A DNA stretch of 64,000 nt from Kangiella sp. TOML190 (GCF_023706045.1 NZ_BQYL01000001.1:1240001-1304000); one strand, 5' to 3'; shown: positions 44,869 to 55,218, numbered from the stretch's first letter. The notes: generated by a model from the sequence alone, not told the origin. Numbers and translations: made by a program.

Positions 44869-46254
44869 ATGTCTGCGGGAACTAAATGGCGGGTCCTAAA
44901 ATTTGGTGGCTCCAGTGTTTCCAGTTTAAAAGATTGGCAGAATATTACGACCATTGTTGCTGAACATTTAGCCCAAGGCTTTAAAGTGGTGGTGATCCAT
45001 TCGGCTTTTAAAAATGTCACTAATCAGTTAGAGCAATTAGCGCAAGCAGCTCTTAAAGCAGAGCATCAGCCTATCTTCGATGAACTAGTAGAACAACATT
45101 ACAAACTGGCGGATGAACTGGATTTAGCGCGAGCTATTGTTGAGCCTTGGTTTGAAAGCCTAGGGAGTACTTTGTCTAGTATTGCGGCTAAAGAAAATCT
45201 GTCGCCTTGCGATCGAGCAGAGTTAGTCGCACATGGCGAACTCTTATCCTCGAGTTTAGGCGAAGCCTATCTAGCGAAAAATTTAACTCAAAAAACCTTA
45301 TGGCTTGATGCTCGAAAGGTGTTAACTGCGGTAGATGATACGCCCAAAAATGTTAATGAATATTTTTTAAATGCGGTCTGTCACCCGCGCCCTGATAAGG
45401 GCTTAAGTCAAGAATGGGCAGAGCAGGCCGAGGTGGTTTTAAGTCAAGGCTTTATTGCCAGTAATAGTAACGGCCAAACGGTGCTACTCGGGCGCGAAGG
45501 CTCGGACACTTCGGCAGCTTATTTCGCCGTTTTGACTTCGGCGGAATCACTACAAGTTTGGACCGATGTGGATGGGATCTACTCTTGCGATCCAAATAAG
45601 GTTAACTCTGCGATAAAAATCGATCACTTGAGTTATAACCAAGCTTTTGATTTAGCTCAAGCTGGGGCTAAAGTATTGCACCCGCGCTGCTTGAGTGCGA
45701 TAGCGCCACAAAGAATACCGGTAGAAATTCGCTCGACCAAGCAACCGGAAGTTGAAGGAACTCGCGTGGATGAAAACCACCAAGATTCTAAATGGATTAA
45801 AGCGATAGCGCTCAAGCAACAAGTACCAGTGATTACTTTATTATTGGGGCGTCGTGGACAGCAGCCGGATATTCTGCAAAAAGTTTTCGCCATTATTAAT
45901 GAGTTTGGTTTAACCAGCGAACTGCTGGCTTCGACTAAAGAATCTTTGGTATTGGAAATCGACAACACCAATAGCATCTATACCGAGCAGGTACTTAACG
46001 AATTGTCCGCCAAGTTGGCGGAAGTGTGTATGAGCGTCTTCTTGTCGCACAGCGCCATTATCACCCTCGTCGGTTGCCAAGCGAGTCAAGCCCTTTGGCA
46101 TCTACTGCAAATCGAACAGCAACACTTGCCAGAGCAATGGCTACTGCTCAGCCATACTTCCAGCGACCATCACTTATCCTTTTTAGTGAATGACGAAGAA
46201 GCCGAGCAGATAGTTAATTTATTGCATGATAGTTTGATTAAAGGTTCAGGCTAA
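44869..46254 (+). CDS. Aspartate kinase
   Basis: This 461-residue enzyme phosphorylates aspartate, the entry to the lysine, threonine, methionine and diaminopimelate branch. The kinase domain opens with VLKFGGSSVSSLKDW and contains LLGREGSDTSAAYFAV and WTDVDGIYSCDPNKV. AQAGAKVLHPRCLSAI precedes two C-terminal ACT-type regulatory segments (VITLLLGRRGQQPDILQKVFAIINEFGL and SAIITLVGC). It could be the lysine-sensitive form, but feedback specificity cannot be read with confidence, so no symbol is given. It closes the glnE, zinc-finger, aspartokinase run. Confidence 0.9.
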   Translation: MSAGTKWRVLKFGGSSVSSLKDWQNITTIVAEHLAQGFKVVVIHSAFKNVTNQLEQLAQAALKAEHQPIFDELVEQHYKLADELDLARAIVEPWFESLGSTLSSIAAKENLSPCDRAELVAHGELLSSSLGEAYLAKNLTQKTLWLDARKVLTAVDDTPKNVNEYFLNAVCHPRPDKGLSQEWAEQAEVVLSQGFIASNSNGQTVLLGREGSDTSAAYFAVLTSAESLQVWTDVDGIYSCDPNKVNSAIKIDHLSYNQAFDLAQAGAKVLHPRCLSAIAPQRIPVEIRSTKQPEVEGTRVDENHQDSKWIKAIALKQQVPVITLLLGRRGQQPDILQKVFAIINEFGLTSELLASTKESLVLEIDNTNSIYTEQVLNELSAKLAEVCMSVFLSHSAIITLVGCQASQALWHLLQIEQQHLPEQWLLLSHTSSDHHLSFLVNDEEAEQIVNLLHDSLIKGSG

Positions 46255-46280
46255 GCTAAAGGAGGGTGTTAAACGCCTTG

Positions 46281-46679
46281 TTAGCTGCCATTACTCCTTC
46301 GTTGCTTCCAAGACAACACGATAAAAGCTAAGCCACATAAAGAAGCACTGTAAATATAAAAATTAGAAAGGAAACCCGAAAATTGATAGAGTTCATGATC
46401 TGAAAGCCTGAAATGCAGCATGCCATGCACAACTAAAAAGCTTGCAATAACAAATCTGAAAGTCTCTCTTACCCTGCCATTTTTATGATGTCCAAAATAA
46501 AAGAATGCGAAAAACAAAGGAAAATGAAGTGCCACAAATATAGAACTAGCTTCCGGATCTGGTAGCGTGCGCAAATAAAATAATAAGCGCCATTCCATAT
46601 TTAAAACGGCATCAAGTTCATGAGTAAAAAGGGCCGCGATCGCCAGATAGTAGAGTGATGTTTTCATGGAGCCTAGCAT
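46281..46679 (-). CDS. DUF6713-like small membrane protein
   Basis: This 132-residue protein has four hydrophobic segments (about 6-20, 46-62, 73-88, 103-122). The early motif THELDAVLNMEWRLL is characteristic of a small uncharacterised family I believe is DUF6713. The start is not certain: ATG at 46679, or the fourth-codon-later ATG (MKTSLYY), which is closer to an AGG. It converges on the aspartokinase gene. Confidence 0.65.
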   Translation of the reverse strand: MLGSMKTSLYYLAIAALFTHELDAVLNMEWRLLFYLRTLPDPEASSIFVALHFPLFFAFFYFGHHKNGRVRETFRFVIASFLVVHGMLHFRLSDHELYQFSGFLSNFYIYSASLCGLAFIVLSWKQRRSNGS

Positions 46680-46778
46680 AAGAATACCTGTATTCGGCTG
46701 TAAACCGCTGCTTTATTTTATAAGGTCACTCTATATTTTTGTTGGATTAATAGCAAAGTTTTCAACTTCTTCGGTGCT

Positions 46779-47126
46779 TTAGGGGCACTTATAAGCCTTG
46801 CCATAAAAGCTATAAAAATCGAGGCTATGGGTGCGCTTGGGATTGGTGCGGGTGATCCATAAGCTGTTGGCGCCTAAAGCTAGCGCTTGATTACGAATAT
46901 CGTTTTTTGCGCCTGAAATTAATTCCTCGTCTTTGGTAAATGGTCCAGTAACAATATTACCTTGAGTACCATAAACTTCGCCTAATAATTGACAACCTTG
47001 CGGTTCCGTATCTAATAGGCGGATCTGAGCCGCTTCGACTTTAATCGGTTGGCCGACACAAGCGGTTAGAAAAGCAGCCAAAAGTGTGACTAAAAGAGCA
47101 AATGAGAAGATAGTTAATAAGCGCAT
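46779..47126 (-). CDS. DUF4156-family lipoprotein
   Basis: This is a 115-residue lipoprotein with lipobox FLTAC (lipidated Cys23). The mature part has VRLL-type sequence RLLDTEPQGCQLLGEVYGTQGN, then AKNDIRNQALALGANSLWIT, which is the DUF4156 pattern, with two cysteines (QGCQ and the C-terminal YKCP) likely in a disulphide. Envelope-located, function unknown. A palindromic repeat lies between it and nfuA. Confidence 0.8.
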   Translation of the reverse strand: MRLLTIFSFALLVTLLAAFLTACVGQPIKVEAAQIRLLDTEPQGCQLLGEVYGTQGNIVTGPFTKDEELISGAKNDIRNQALALGANSLWITRTNPKRTHSLDFYSFYGKAYKCP

Positions 47127-47141
47127 ATTTTAGGTTGTGTT

Positions 47142-47211
47142 ATCCCAGCAAAAGCTGGGATCTCATACAGATGTAGCGATTCTAATAGAAGATCCTGACT
47201 TGCGTCAGGAT
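47142..47211. repeat. REP-like palindromes between DUF4156 gene and nfuA
   Basis: There are two hairpins: ATCCCAGC and GCTGGGAT around AAAA (47142-47161), and ATCCTGA and TCAGGAT around six bases (47192-47211). The first is a very common class of bacterial extragenic palindrome (CCCAGC...GCTGGG). Confidence 0.6.
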
Positions 47212-47231
47212 GTCACTAAGTGATAGCGGTT

Positions 47232-47810
47232 TTAATAATAAGGATTTTCACCCGCGGCGTGTTCGGTTACGTCTTTAACGCCAGTGACTTCTGGAATTTT
47301 CTCAATCAGGGTTTTCTCGATACCTTCTTTTAAGGTGACATCAACCATACCGCAACCTTGGCAACCGCCACCAAATTGCAATACTGCAATGCCGTCTTTG
47401 GTAAATTCGGTCAGGCTGACTTGGCCACCATGATTAGCCAGTTCGGGATTGATTTCTGATTCCAAAATGTACTTGATGCGATCTTCTGCAGGCGCATCGT
47501 TGTCCACCTTACGCGCTTTGGCATTGGGTGCTTTAAGCGTTAGTTGGCCGCCGGTTTGTTCTTTTTGGTAGTCAATTTCTGCTTCCTCAAGATACGGAGC
47601 GCTATCAGCATCCACGAAAGCTGAAAATCCTTGAAATGCTAATTCGGTATCATTGTCTTCGACCGCATCCGGCGGGCAATAGGAAACGCCACATTCGGCA
47701 TGCGAAGTACCTGGGTTAACCACAAAAACACGAATACCCGTTTCCGGTTCTTCTTGGCCTGCTAACAGGCGGCGAAAATGCTCTTGAGCAGCTTCTGAAA
47801 TGTTAATCAT
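47232..47810 (-). CDS. nfuA: Fe-S cluster carrier protein NfuA
   Basis: NfuA carries a 4Fe-4S cluster and delivers it to target apoproteins, especially under iron or oxidative stress. The 192 residues combine a degenerate A-type (IscA-like) N-terminal domain with a C-terminal Nfu domain. The latter has the cluster-binding CxxC motif in [20 protein letters not shown]. The ending is ENPYY, close to the E. coli protein. Single gene; the divergent protease gene starts 109 bases away. Confidence 0.95.
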   Translation of the reverse strand: MINISEAAQEHFRRLLAGQEEPETGIRVFVVNPGTSHAECGVSYCPPDAVEDNDTELAFQGFSAFVDADSAPYLEEAEIDYQKEQTGGQLTLKAPNAKARKVDNDAPAEDRIKYILESEINPELANHGGQVSLTEFTKDGIAVLQFGGGCQGCGMVDVTLKEGIEKTLIEKIPEVTGVKDVTEHAAGENPYY

Positions 47811-47919
47811 AAGATAACTAATGTTAGGAACGTTACTGAATTATACTCTATCTTTGGGCTTGCGGTGAAGATTGCAAGCGTTAGAATGAGGTAAATCACA
47901 AAAATTGAACTAATACCAA

Positions 47920-50478
47920 ATGCCCCTAAAAAATATAAGGTTATTGCTTGCTGCGATGATAAGTCTGCTGGTTGGCACAAGTTTAACCGTTACGGCTGAT
48001 GACAAAGATCAACTGGATTATTATTTTAATCAAACTATCGACTATGATCCTGCCGTTCACAAACCCAGTGATAGCTTGGGATATGCCATTGGCGATTGGC
48101 ACTTAAGACCCGATCAGTCTTTAGCTTATTTTAAAGCTTTAGCCGCTTCCAGTGATAAAGTAATATTGCAGGCTACCGGCTATAGCCATCAACAACGGCC
48201 GCTAATTGCTGCGTTTATTTCATCAGCAGCCAATCTTGCCAAACTCAATCAGATCCAAGTCTCCAGAGAGCAGTTGCAAACTGAAGATACGCCAAATGTG
48301 GTTTATTTGGGGTATTCGGTACACGGCAACGAAGCCAGCGGTGCTAATGCAGCGCCCTTGGTAGCCTATCGCTTAGCAGCTTCTCAGGAATCTTGGGTGC
48401 AAGAATTATTAGCCAATAACATCGTGATCATCGATCCGATGCTTAATCCTGATGGAATGGATCGTTTTGCCAATTGGGTTAATCGCTATAAGGGGATGAA
48501 TTTAGTCGCCGATCCAGCTTCGGCCGAACATAATGAAGCTTGGCCAAGCGGCAGAACTAACCATTATTGGTTTGATCTCAATCGGGATTGGTTGTTATTA
48601 CAGCACCCAGAAAGCCGGGCAAGAGTAAAACTGTTTTATCAGTGGCGACCAAATATAGTGGGTGATTTCCATGAAATGGGCACCAATGCCACCTACTTTT
48701 TCCAGCCTGGTGTGCCCAGCCGACAAAATCCGCTAACGCCTAACAGGAACTTCGAGCTAACGAATGAGATTGCCAAATATCATGCCAAGGCATTGGATAC
48801 TTTGAATGTGCCTTATTACAGCAAGGAAAGCTTTGACGATTTTTACTATGGTAAAGGTTCAACCTTTCCGGACATTAATGGCGGAGTTGGAATTTTATTT
48901 GAGCAGGCCAGTGCGCGAGGCCATTTGCAAGAATCGATTAATGGTGATTTAAGTTTTCCGTTTGCTATTCGCAATCAAGTAGCCACCTCTTTTTCCACCC
49001 TTGAAGCTGCAAATAGCCTACAAACCGAGTTAAAAAATTATCAGAAAAATTTTTTTCACGAGCAGAAAAATAAAGCGGCTATCGATAGTCAGAAAAGTAT
49101 TATTTTTTCCAGTAACGATCCAGCGCGACTGGACGAGTTTATTGAGATCCTGCGTCAACACCAAATTGAGGTGAGTCAAGTAACGCAAGAAGCAGTGTTT
49201 AATCGACATAAGTTTCCACCAAATCGTAGCTATCTAGTTAAGCTTGGACAAACTCAGTATGGTTTGATTAGAGCCATGTTTGAAACTAGAACCGAGTTTC
49301 AGGACAACACCTTTTATGACGTTTCGGCTTGGACTTTGCCGCTAGCGTTTAACTTAGATTATAGATTCCTTAACCAAACCGAAACCGCTTCCGTGACGTC
49401 GGCAGCTATTGAGGCAAACCAAGGCCAGTGGCTGGTGGCAGAGCAAGATATTACGCTAGCATTTTCGACGGATAATTTTTATGCCCTAAAATTTGCCAAT
49501 CAATTGCTAAAAAAGGGCATTGGCGTCAAGACTGCACTCAAACCTTTCAACAATCAGGTTCAAGGAAAAACGCTTGAGTTTCCTGCAGGGACCCTGTTGG
49601 TAGTAAATCAGCCGGATAAAAAATCTCAACTCCAAGAGCTATGGCTGCAATATGGTCAGCCTCACGGTATTGACATCAAGGGTTTAAGTACCGGCTTTAG
49701 TCAGGCCGGAATTGATTTAGGCAGTCCAAATGTTAGAAATTTAAAGTCGCCCAAACCGTTGCTTTTGATCGGCAAAGGGGTGTCTTCTTATGAAGCTGGT
49801 GAGGTGTGGCATTTGTTGGATAAACGCTTTGGGATTGGCGTCTCAATGCAAGCCGCCAGTAAACTAAAAAACATAGATTTAAGTGGCTATAGTCACCTAA
49901 TTATGGTGGCAGGGCGTTATCCGAAGCTGGAGCAAGAAGAATTAAAACCCTTAAAAGCGTGGATCACGAATGGTGGCCATCTAATTGCCAGTCGCAGCGC
50001 TATTGAGTGGCTTAGTAAGCATGAAATTATTTCGCAAAAGTTACTGCAAGAAGGCAAAAAAGATACTGACGATGCGGTTAATAAAGTACCCAGTAAACGT
50101 CCTTTTAGCGATAGAAGTAAAGCTTTTGCCGAGCGCTTGATCGGCGGTGCTATTTTTAAAACGGAGCTGGATCTAACCCATCCATTAACTTTTGGAATTA
50201 ATCGCCAAGCATTGCCTGTGACTAAAGCAGGGGTGCAAGTTCTTGCGCCCATCGATGAAGATTTTAAAACGGTGGCTCATTATGCCAAAGCTGCGTTAAT
50301 GGCCGGTTATGCATCAGAAGACAATCTTGAAAAAATTGCGCAAACCCCAGCGGTTGTGGCTTATAGCCAAGAGCGCGGATCAATAATCTTGTTTAACGAT
50401 AATCCATTGTTCCGAGGTTATTGGCTCGGTAGTGCGCGTTTGTTTATTAACGGTTTGTTTTATAACGATGCTTTTTAA
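47920..50478 (+). CDS. M14-family zinc carboxypeptidase, exported
   Basis: This 852-residue protein has a signal peptide (about 1-27). The M14 peptidase domain has its zinc ligands in YSVHGNEASGANAAP (HxxE) and a following histidine, probably in GDFHEMGTN. The substrate-arginine region is DLNRDWLLLQHPESR. A large C-terminal part (about 380-852) resembles a glutamine-amidotransferase-like fold, as in related long M14 peptidases. It is likely a periplasmic or secreted scavenging peptidase. The next protease gene starts 28 bases downstream, so the two are probably co-expressed. Confidence 0.85.
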   Translation: MPLKNIRLLLAAMISLLVGTSLTVTADDKDQLDYYFNQTIDYDPAVHKPSDSLGYAIGDWHLRPDQSLAYFKALAASSDKVILQATGYSHQQRPLIAAFISSAANLAKLNQIQVSREQLQTEDTPNVVYLGYSVHGNEASGANAAPLVAYRLAASQESWVQELLANNIVIIDPMLNPDGMDRFANWVNRYKGMNLVADPASAEHNEAWPSGRTNHYWFDLNRDWLLLQHPESRARVKLFYQWRPNIVGDFHEMGTNATYFFQPGVPSRQNPLTPNRNFELTNEIAKYHAKALDTLNVPYYSKESFDDFYYGKGSTFPDINGGVGILFEQASARGHLQESINGDLSFPFAIRNQVATSFSTLEAANSLQTELKNYQKNFFHEQKNKAAIDSQKSIIFSSNDPARLDEFIEILRQHQIEVSQVTQEAVFNRHKFPPNRSYLVKLGQTQYGLIRAMFETRTEFQDNTFYDVSAWTLPLAFNLDYRFLNQTETASVTSAAIEANQGQWLVAEQDITLAFSTDNFYALKFANQLLKKGIGVKTALKPFNNQVQGKTLEFPAGTLLVVNQPDKKSQLQELWLQYGQPHGIDIKGLSTGFSQAGIDLGSPNVRNLKSPKPLLLIGKGVSSYEAGEVWHLLDKRFGIGVSMQAASKLKNIDLSGYSHLIMVAGRYPKLEQEELKPLKAWITNGGHLIASRSAIEWLSKHEIISQKLLQEGKKDTDDAVNKVPSKRPFSDRSKAFAERLIGGAIFKTELDLTHPLTFGINRQALPVTKAGVQVLAPIDEDFKTVAHYAKAALMAGYASEDNLEKIAQTPAVVAYSQERGSIILFNDNPLFRGYWLGSARLFINGLFYNDAF

Positions 50479-50506
50479 GCGTCAAAAAAAGAAATAGGAA
50501 TATAAA

Positions 50507-52909
50507 ATGAAAGCGAAATTTTCATTAGGGTTTTTGCCATTAATGGCAGTGATATTATGCTTATTGGCAGAAACGGCTACGGCCAAAAGTTGGGCTGATA
50601 TTGAAGCCAAGAGCCGTAAAGTGAATGGTTTCATGCCCTATTATTTGAGCAAAAGCCAAGGCAAAGTCTGGTTGGAAGTCAGCAATTTTAATCAACCGTT
50701 TATTTATTACAGTGGCTTGCCTTATGGCATTGGCTCGAATGATATTGGGCTTGATCGAGGACAGCTTGGACAGAGTCGTTTGGTGCAGTTTGAGCGCTAT
50801 GGCAATAAGGTTTTGCTCAAACAACTTAACACCGACTATCGGGCCGATACCGATAATAAGGCGGAAAAGAATTCGATTGCCCAAGCATTTGCCAGTTCGG
50901 TATTGGCTGGGTTTGAAGTACAAGCAAGCCGTTCCAATAAGGTATTAATTGAATTAACGCAGTATTTATTAAAAGATTTGCATGGCGTTTCTGCGCGTCT
51001 TAAAGCGCGTAAGCAAGGGACTTATTCAGTGGATACTTCGCGTTCGGCGTTAGTTACTGAAAAAGTTAAAAACTTCCCCAGAAACATCATTTTTGAAAGT
51101 TTATTGACCTTTAAGGGTAGTGGCGCTGGCGAGTTTGTACGCCAAGTAACCCCCTCGCCGAATGAGATTACCGTACAGCAACATTTGTCGTTCGTTGCTT
51201 TGCCCGATGATGCTTATCAGCCACGCGCTTTTCATCCCCACTCAGGTTTTTTTGAACTTTCGTATAAAGACTACGCCACTCCGATCACCGCGCCCATTGA
51301 TAAGAAATTAATTTATCGTCACCGCATAGAGCGCAACCAAGAGGGTAAGATAAAGCCGATTGTGTATTATCTCGATCCGGGTGTGCCTGAGCCTGTGCGA
51401 GGCGCTTTGTTGGATGGCGCTCGTTGGTGGCAACAAGCCTTTGACGCGATTGGCCTAGAAGGCGCTTATCAAGTGGAGATGTTGCCTGAAGATGCCGATC
51501 CTTTGGATGTACGTTACAACGTGATCCAGTGGGTGCATCGTGCAACGCGCGGCTGGTCTTACGGTTTTTCGGTTTCAGATCCGCGCACCGGTGAAATCCT
51601 CAAAGGTCATGTCACCTTGGGTTCGCTTCGGGTACGCCAGGATTTACTAATAGCTAACGCCCTGACCGCGATCTATGGCGGTGAGAATGCGGACGCAAAA
51701 TCCAAAGCTGCTAAGGAAATGGCGTTAGCGCGAATTCGCCAGTTATCGGCGCACGAAGTAGGGCACACGCTCGGGATCGCGCATAATTTTGCAGCTAGTC
51801 CCGATAACCGCGCGTCTGTGATGGACTACCCGCATCCATTGGCGGAGTTCATTGATGGCCAGATCAGCCTTGAAAATGCCTATGCCAAAGGAATTGGCAA
51901 GTGGGATATCGAGACGGTGCGCTACGGTTATTCTGAGTTTGCTGATAAAGCTGCGGAACAAGCAGGTCTGGCTAAGATCGTCAAAGATATGCAAGCGCAA
52001 GGCTTAGGTTTTATTTCCGATCCCGACGCCCGTCCCCAAGGCGGTGCTCACCCTGTAGCCCATCTTTGGGATAATGGTCAAGATCCGGCGCAAGAACTAA
52101 CCCGAGTATTGGCCATCCGCGTTAAAGCACTAGAAAACTTTGGTCATCATAATCTAGCCAAAGGAATGCCTTATTCCGAGCTGGCGGAAACGTTGGTTCC
52201 TTTGTACTTATTCCATCGTTATCAAACCGAGGCAGCGGTGAAATTAGTTGGTGGCGTGGAGTACGAATACAGCGTTAAAGGCGATAGTTTTAAACCAGTG
52301 GCGTTTGTTGAAAAGAGCACGCAAGAAGCGGCGTTACAAGCCTTGCTGAGCAGTTTGTCATTAGAGGTATTGCAAGTTCCAGAGTCGATTTTAAGCCTGA
52401 TCCCGCCCAAGGCGTATGGTTATTATCGCAACCGAGAAAGCTTTCCGAGTAAAACGGGTTTAACGCTCGATCCGGTATCTATGGCCGATACTGCCGCGCA
52501 GCATAGCTTAACTTTGCTGTTGAATCCGCAACGTCTGGCGCGTCTGTTACAACAAAAAGCGATGGATCCAGAGCAATTGGGCTTAAGTGAAACGATTAAC
52601 CAGTTGTTGGATGCGACTTTAATGGCAAATCAGCAACAAGGCTTGAATGGTTTAATTCAACAGCGGCTGGATTATTTAACGCTAAGTCAAATGATCAAAA
52701 CTGCTGAATCTGCCCAAGCTTCTCCAGAGGTCAAAGCACACCTTTATAACGAGCTAGGGAAAATTAATGGTTGGCTACAAACCCAAGCTAATCGCAATCC
52801 AGTGCGTTTTATGTGGCTAAAAGCTTTAATGGAAAAATACTTTAATGGCGACTTAACCATCGAAACCTTACCTAAAGTAACTATGCCGCCAGGTTCGCCG
52901 ATTGGTTAA
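50507..52909 (+). CDS. DUF5117-type zinc-dependent metalloprotease, exported
   Basis: This 800-residue protein has a signal peptide (1-26, ending ATA-KS) and a metzincin-like zinc site [18 protein letters not shown] (HExxHxxGxxHN). It is followed by SVMDYPHPL, the Met-turn. This is the architecture of DUF5117/DUF5118 proteases. It follows the M14 gene with a short spacer and ends at a strong terminator, so the two genes form a proteolysis operon. Confidence 0.88.
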   Translation: MKAKFSLGFLPLMAVILCLLAETATAKSWADIEAKSRKVNGFMPYYLSKSQGKVWLEVSNFNQPFIYYSGLPYGIGSNDIGLDRGQLGQSRLVQFERYGNKVLLKQLNTDYRADTDNKAEKNSIAQAFASSVLAGFEVQASRSNKVLIELTQYLLKDLHGVSARLKARKQGTYSVDTSRSALVTEKVKNFPRNIIFESLLTFKGSGAGEFVRQVTPSPNEITVQQHLSFVALPDDAYQPRAFHPHSGFFELSYKDYATPITAPIDKKLIYRHRIERNQEGKIKPIVYYLDPGVPEPVRGALLDGARWWQQAFDAIGLEGAYQVEMLPEDADPLDVRYNVIQWVHRATRGWSYGFSVSDPRTGEILKGHVTLGSLRVRQDLLIANALTAIYGGENADAKSKAAKEMALARIRQLSAHEVGHTLGIAHNFAASPDNRASVMDYPHPLAEFIDGQISLENAYAKGIGKWDIETVRYGYSEFADKAAEQAGLAKIVKDMQAQGLGFISDPDARPQGGAHPVAHLWDNGQDPAQELTRVLAIRVKALENFGHHNLAKGMPYSELAETLVPLYLFHRYQTEAAVKLVGGVEYEYSVKGDSFKPVAFVEKSTQEAALQALLSSLSLEVLQVPESILSLIPPKAYGYYRNRESFPSKTGLTLDPVSMADTAAQHSLTLLLNPQRLARLLQQKAMDPEQLGLSETINQLLDATLMANQQQGLNGLIQQRLDYLTLSQMIKTAESAQASPEVKAHLYNELGKINGWLQTQANRNPVRFMWLKALMEKYFNGDLTIETLPKVTMPPGSPIG

Positions 52910-52923
52910 ATACTAATTTGCTA

Positions 52924-52954
52924 TAAAAAAACACTGCTTTGGCAGTGTTTTTTT
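52924..52954 (+). terminator. Rho-independent terminator of the protease operon
   Basis: AACACTGC and GCAGTGTT around TTTG, with flanking A and T runs, 15 bases after the stop. Confidence 0.88.
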
Positions 52955-52987
52955 AAGGGTGCCCATCCATGAGCGGGAGGATAAAAT

Positions 52988-53058
52988 GCTAACAGAAGTT
53001 TGGGGTTCGGTTGATTGAGGTCGTTTGGGGCATAAGATCAAACCGGACTTCTGTTAGC
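52988..53058. repeat. 71-bp inverted repeat next to the His/Arg-rich gene
   Basis: Perfect 12-base arms (GCTAACAGAAGT and ACTTCTGTTAGC) flank an inner, imperfectly paired pair (CGGTTGAT and ATCAAACCG). It lies 15 bases past the stop of the leftward gene at 53073. On that strand a short ATTTTA follows, so it may act as its terminator. Confidence 0.6.
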
Positions 53059-53072
53059 TTAAAATCGTTCGG

Positions 53073-53705
53073 TTACCAGCCAAGCACTGAGCCTAAGACG
53101 ATACCGACGGCTAGCGGCTCCCAATAGCGGTGGTGACAGTGGCGACTGTGGACATGACCGCGAGGGAAAGGGTGGTAAGCATTGCCATAGTAGAACCAAT
53201 CCTGACCTAGGTAATAAACCGACGTTGGGTAATAGTCATAACGTGGGTAGTAGTGACGGTAGCCGTAGTAATGTCTATGACGCGGTTTATAGTGGTTACG
53301 ATAGTGTCTATCATGACGGTAGCGATCACTATGGCGATGACCGTGACGACGATCGTAATGGCGATCATGACGTCTATCGTGACGGTTATAATGGCGATTA
53401 TTGTGTCGATTATGGCTACGGCCGCTGACACGATGCTTGCCACCATTGGCACGATGATTGTTACGATAAGCGTCGTGGGTACGTGCGGAACTTCTATTGC
53501 TCGAGCGACTCGAATGACGATTAGCATCGTGCTTAATGCCGCGCTGACTTGAGCGATAGTTAGAACCAGAACGATGGCTCTGCGCTTTGCCACTGGATTT
53601 GTAAGCATTTGATTTGCTAGGGCCATGATGCTCTTTAGCAACCGACACTTGCGACAAACCTAAGCTTAGCGTTAGCGCAACAATTGGGGTGATGATTTTC
53701 TTCAT
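53073..53705 (-). CDS. Secreted His/Arg/Tyr-rich protein
   Basis: This 210-residue exported protein has a signal peptide (1-23, VSVA-KE). The mature N-terminal half is Ser/Arg/Asn/His rich. The core is dominated by R-H/D-R-H and RHYR units (about 95-145), then Tyr/Pro/His-rich sequence (about 146-190). The end is hydrophobic and glycine-rich (LAVGIVLGSVLGW). Such composition can bind metals, nucleic acid or anionic polymers, but no function is recognised. The repetitive DNA produces long open frames in other phases; signal peptide, SD and codon pattern support this one. Confidence 0.75.
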   Translation of the reverse strand: MKKIITPIVALTLSLGLSQVSVAKEHHGPSKSNAYKSSGKAQSHRSGSNYRSSQRGIKHDANRHSSRSSNRSSARTHDAYRNNHRANGGKHRVSGRSHNRHNNRHYNRHDRRHDRHYDRRHGHRHSDRYRHDRHYRNHYKPRHRHYYGYRHYYPRYDYYPTSVYYLGQDWFYYGNAYHPFPRGHVHSRHCHHRYWEPLAVGIVLGSVLGW

Positions 53706-53850
53706 GGCTTTCTCCTATGAAACTAAACAGTCTCCACAAATCTATGTAAAATAGCTTCTGTGGATGATGGTTCCTACTTTAGTCTAGGTAAACTGAATTT
53801 TTCCTGAATATGCGACAAAATCTAAAAACTTATGGTGAAAGGTATATCAA

Positions 53851-54321
53851 TTGCAGATTAAATTATGTGAAATCAATGATTTAGAAAGCTTAACTCCCTT
53901 GTTTGATGATTATCGGCAGCACTTTAAACAAAGCTCCGATCCAGCGGCAGTCAAGGCCTATTTACAGCAGCGAATTGAAGCTAACGAAGCGATTATTTAT
54001 TTGGCTCATAGTGGGGATGAGATCCATGGCTTTGTAATGTTGTATCCATCCTTTTCCAGTATTGGTTTGGCGCCCATTTGGATTTTAAACGATATGTACC
54101 TCAAATCGGGCAGCAACAAAAGGCTAATGGCGCTTCAGTTATTGGATCAGATTGTAGAAGACTGCAAAGCTGCTGGCGCAATTCGGATCGAAGTCACTAC
54201 CCGCAAAGAAAATCATAAGCTGCATAAACTCTACAAAGACTATGGGTTTGAAAAGGACTACAAATACGACTACTACTTTCTGCAAGTAACGCAAGCCGCA
54301 GCGGCCGATATGCTAAAGTGA
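53851..54321 (+). CDS. GNAT-family N-acetyltransferase
   Basis: This 156-residue acetyl-CoA-dependent acetyltransferase has the core beta-strand/alpha pattern. The acetyl-CoA pyrophosphate loop region lies near LKSGSNKRLMALQLLDQIVEDC, followed by IRIEVTTRKENHKLHKLYKDYGFEK. The start is TTG at 53851, supported by GAAAGG eight bases upstream and the early QIKLCEINDLESL sequence typical of the fold. Substrate unknown. Confidence 0.82.
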   Translation: MQIKLCEINDLESLTPLFDDYRQHFKQSSDPAAVKAYLQQRIEANEAIIYLAHSGDEIHGFVMLYPSFSSIGLAPIWILNDMYLKSGSNKRLMALQLLDQIVEDCKAAGAIRIEVTTRKENHKLHKLYKDYGFEKDYKYDYYFLQVTQAAAADMLK

Positions 54322-54498
54322 TAAAAGCGTGTCTTGCTAAGGATGTATATATCACGCTAACTTTACCACCAGAACGCTACTCCGTTACCACTCTGCTGGC
54401 GCTGGACTATTCCCCAGCCTGTATTGCAATAATGTCCCAATCAAAACCAAAAAGCTATCCAAGCCTTCGCTGATTAAGGTCCCAAATATCAGGCAATA

Positions 54499-54525
54499 AA
54501 AAAGCCTCCGAAGAGGCTTTGTTTT
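54499..54525 (-). terminator. Terminator of the RHS toxin/immunity pair
   Basis: AAAGCCTC and GAGGCTTT around TTCG (minus strand), with a T run, 17 bases past the lipoprotein stop. The 177 bases from here back to the GNAT stop show no recognisable feature. Confidence 0.85.
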
Positions 54526-54541
54526 ACTCGCAAAGCGTTGA

Positions 54542-55198
54542 TTATTCTAAATTCACTGTAAAGGTTAGTGACGGGTGTAATCCTACTTCAGCTTGAGATA
54601 TAAGCTCATCCCAGTTCTTACCTAAATAGCTACGCTGAAAAGCAATTGGGAGTGTTCCGACTTTATTTTTTAAGCATTGATACTCTAGTCTACTAGCTAT
54701 TTCACAAGTTCTTTCAACCAAGATTCCATCTAATAAACTACTTCTCATTATTTTCGTTAACTGCTTGTCTTTATTGATTACTTTTCCATCTTTGTTTTTT
54801 AAGCTCTCCTTTATCTTACCAACTACAAAGTTAAAAGTAGATGGGTCAGCACTCAAGTCATAAACAACTTTATTTATACGCTCATATTCGTTTTCTTCCA
54901 AAAACTGCAATATTGCATAAAATGCCTCTTCATAAATATTAAGACTTGGTTCGCCACTTTTATTAATAGTTTCTGCACCTGAGCCATTGTTAAATTGAAG
55001 AATCCACTTGTTTGCCAATTTTAAGTTTTTATATGTAATGCTCCTTATCTCATTTCCAGAGGACCCTACTACATGGATTTTATAACTATCCTTGTCTGTT
55101 TTATTTATTGTTACCTTGTAATCCTTATCCTGGTTAGCACATGCAGATGTACTGACCAGAAGGGTTAATAAAATAAATATTATTTTCAAATTTTTCAT
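54542..55198 (-). CDS. Lipoprotein, putative immunity protein to the Tae4-like toxin
   Basis: This 218-residue protein is counted from ATG 55198 (GAGG six bases upstream; the upstream TTG is less likely). It has a lipoprotein signal peptide (LLVSTSAC). The mature protein is charged, with no recognised domain and several cysteines (ERTCEIASRLEYQCLKN). It starts 20 bases after the stop of the RHS-Tae4 tip and ends at a terminator, the standard place for an immunity gene. Periplasmic or outer-membrane placement suits neutralising a peptidoglycan amidase. It does not resemble the small Tai4 immunity proteins I know, so the role is inferred from position. Confidence 0.6.
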   Translation of the reverse strand: MKNLKIIFILLTLLVSTSACANQDKDYKVTINKTDKDSYKIHVVGSSGNEIRSITYKNLKLANKWILQFNNGSGAETINKSGEPSLNIYEEAFYAILQFLEENEYERINKVVYDLSADPSTFNFVVGKIKESLKNKDGKVINKDKQLTKIMRSSLLDGILVERTCEIASRLEYQCLKNKVGTLPIAFQRSYLGKNWDELISQAEVGLHPSLTFTVNLE

Positions 55199-55218
55199 TG
55201 TTTGCCTCAAGTTTTAAT

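Noticed and set aside
53207-53641. Long open frames on both strands over the His/Arg-rich gene
   Set aside because: They arise from the repetitive CG/AT pattern of the His/Arg codons. They lack signal peptides or ribosome sites and their translations are low-complexity valine/isoleucine or aspartate/glycine runs.
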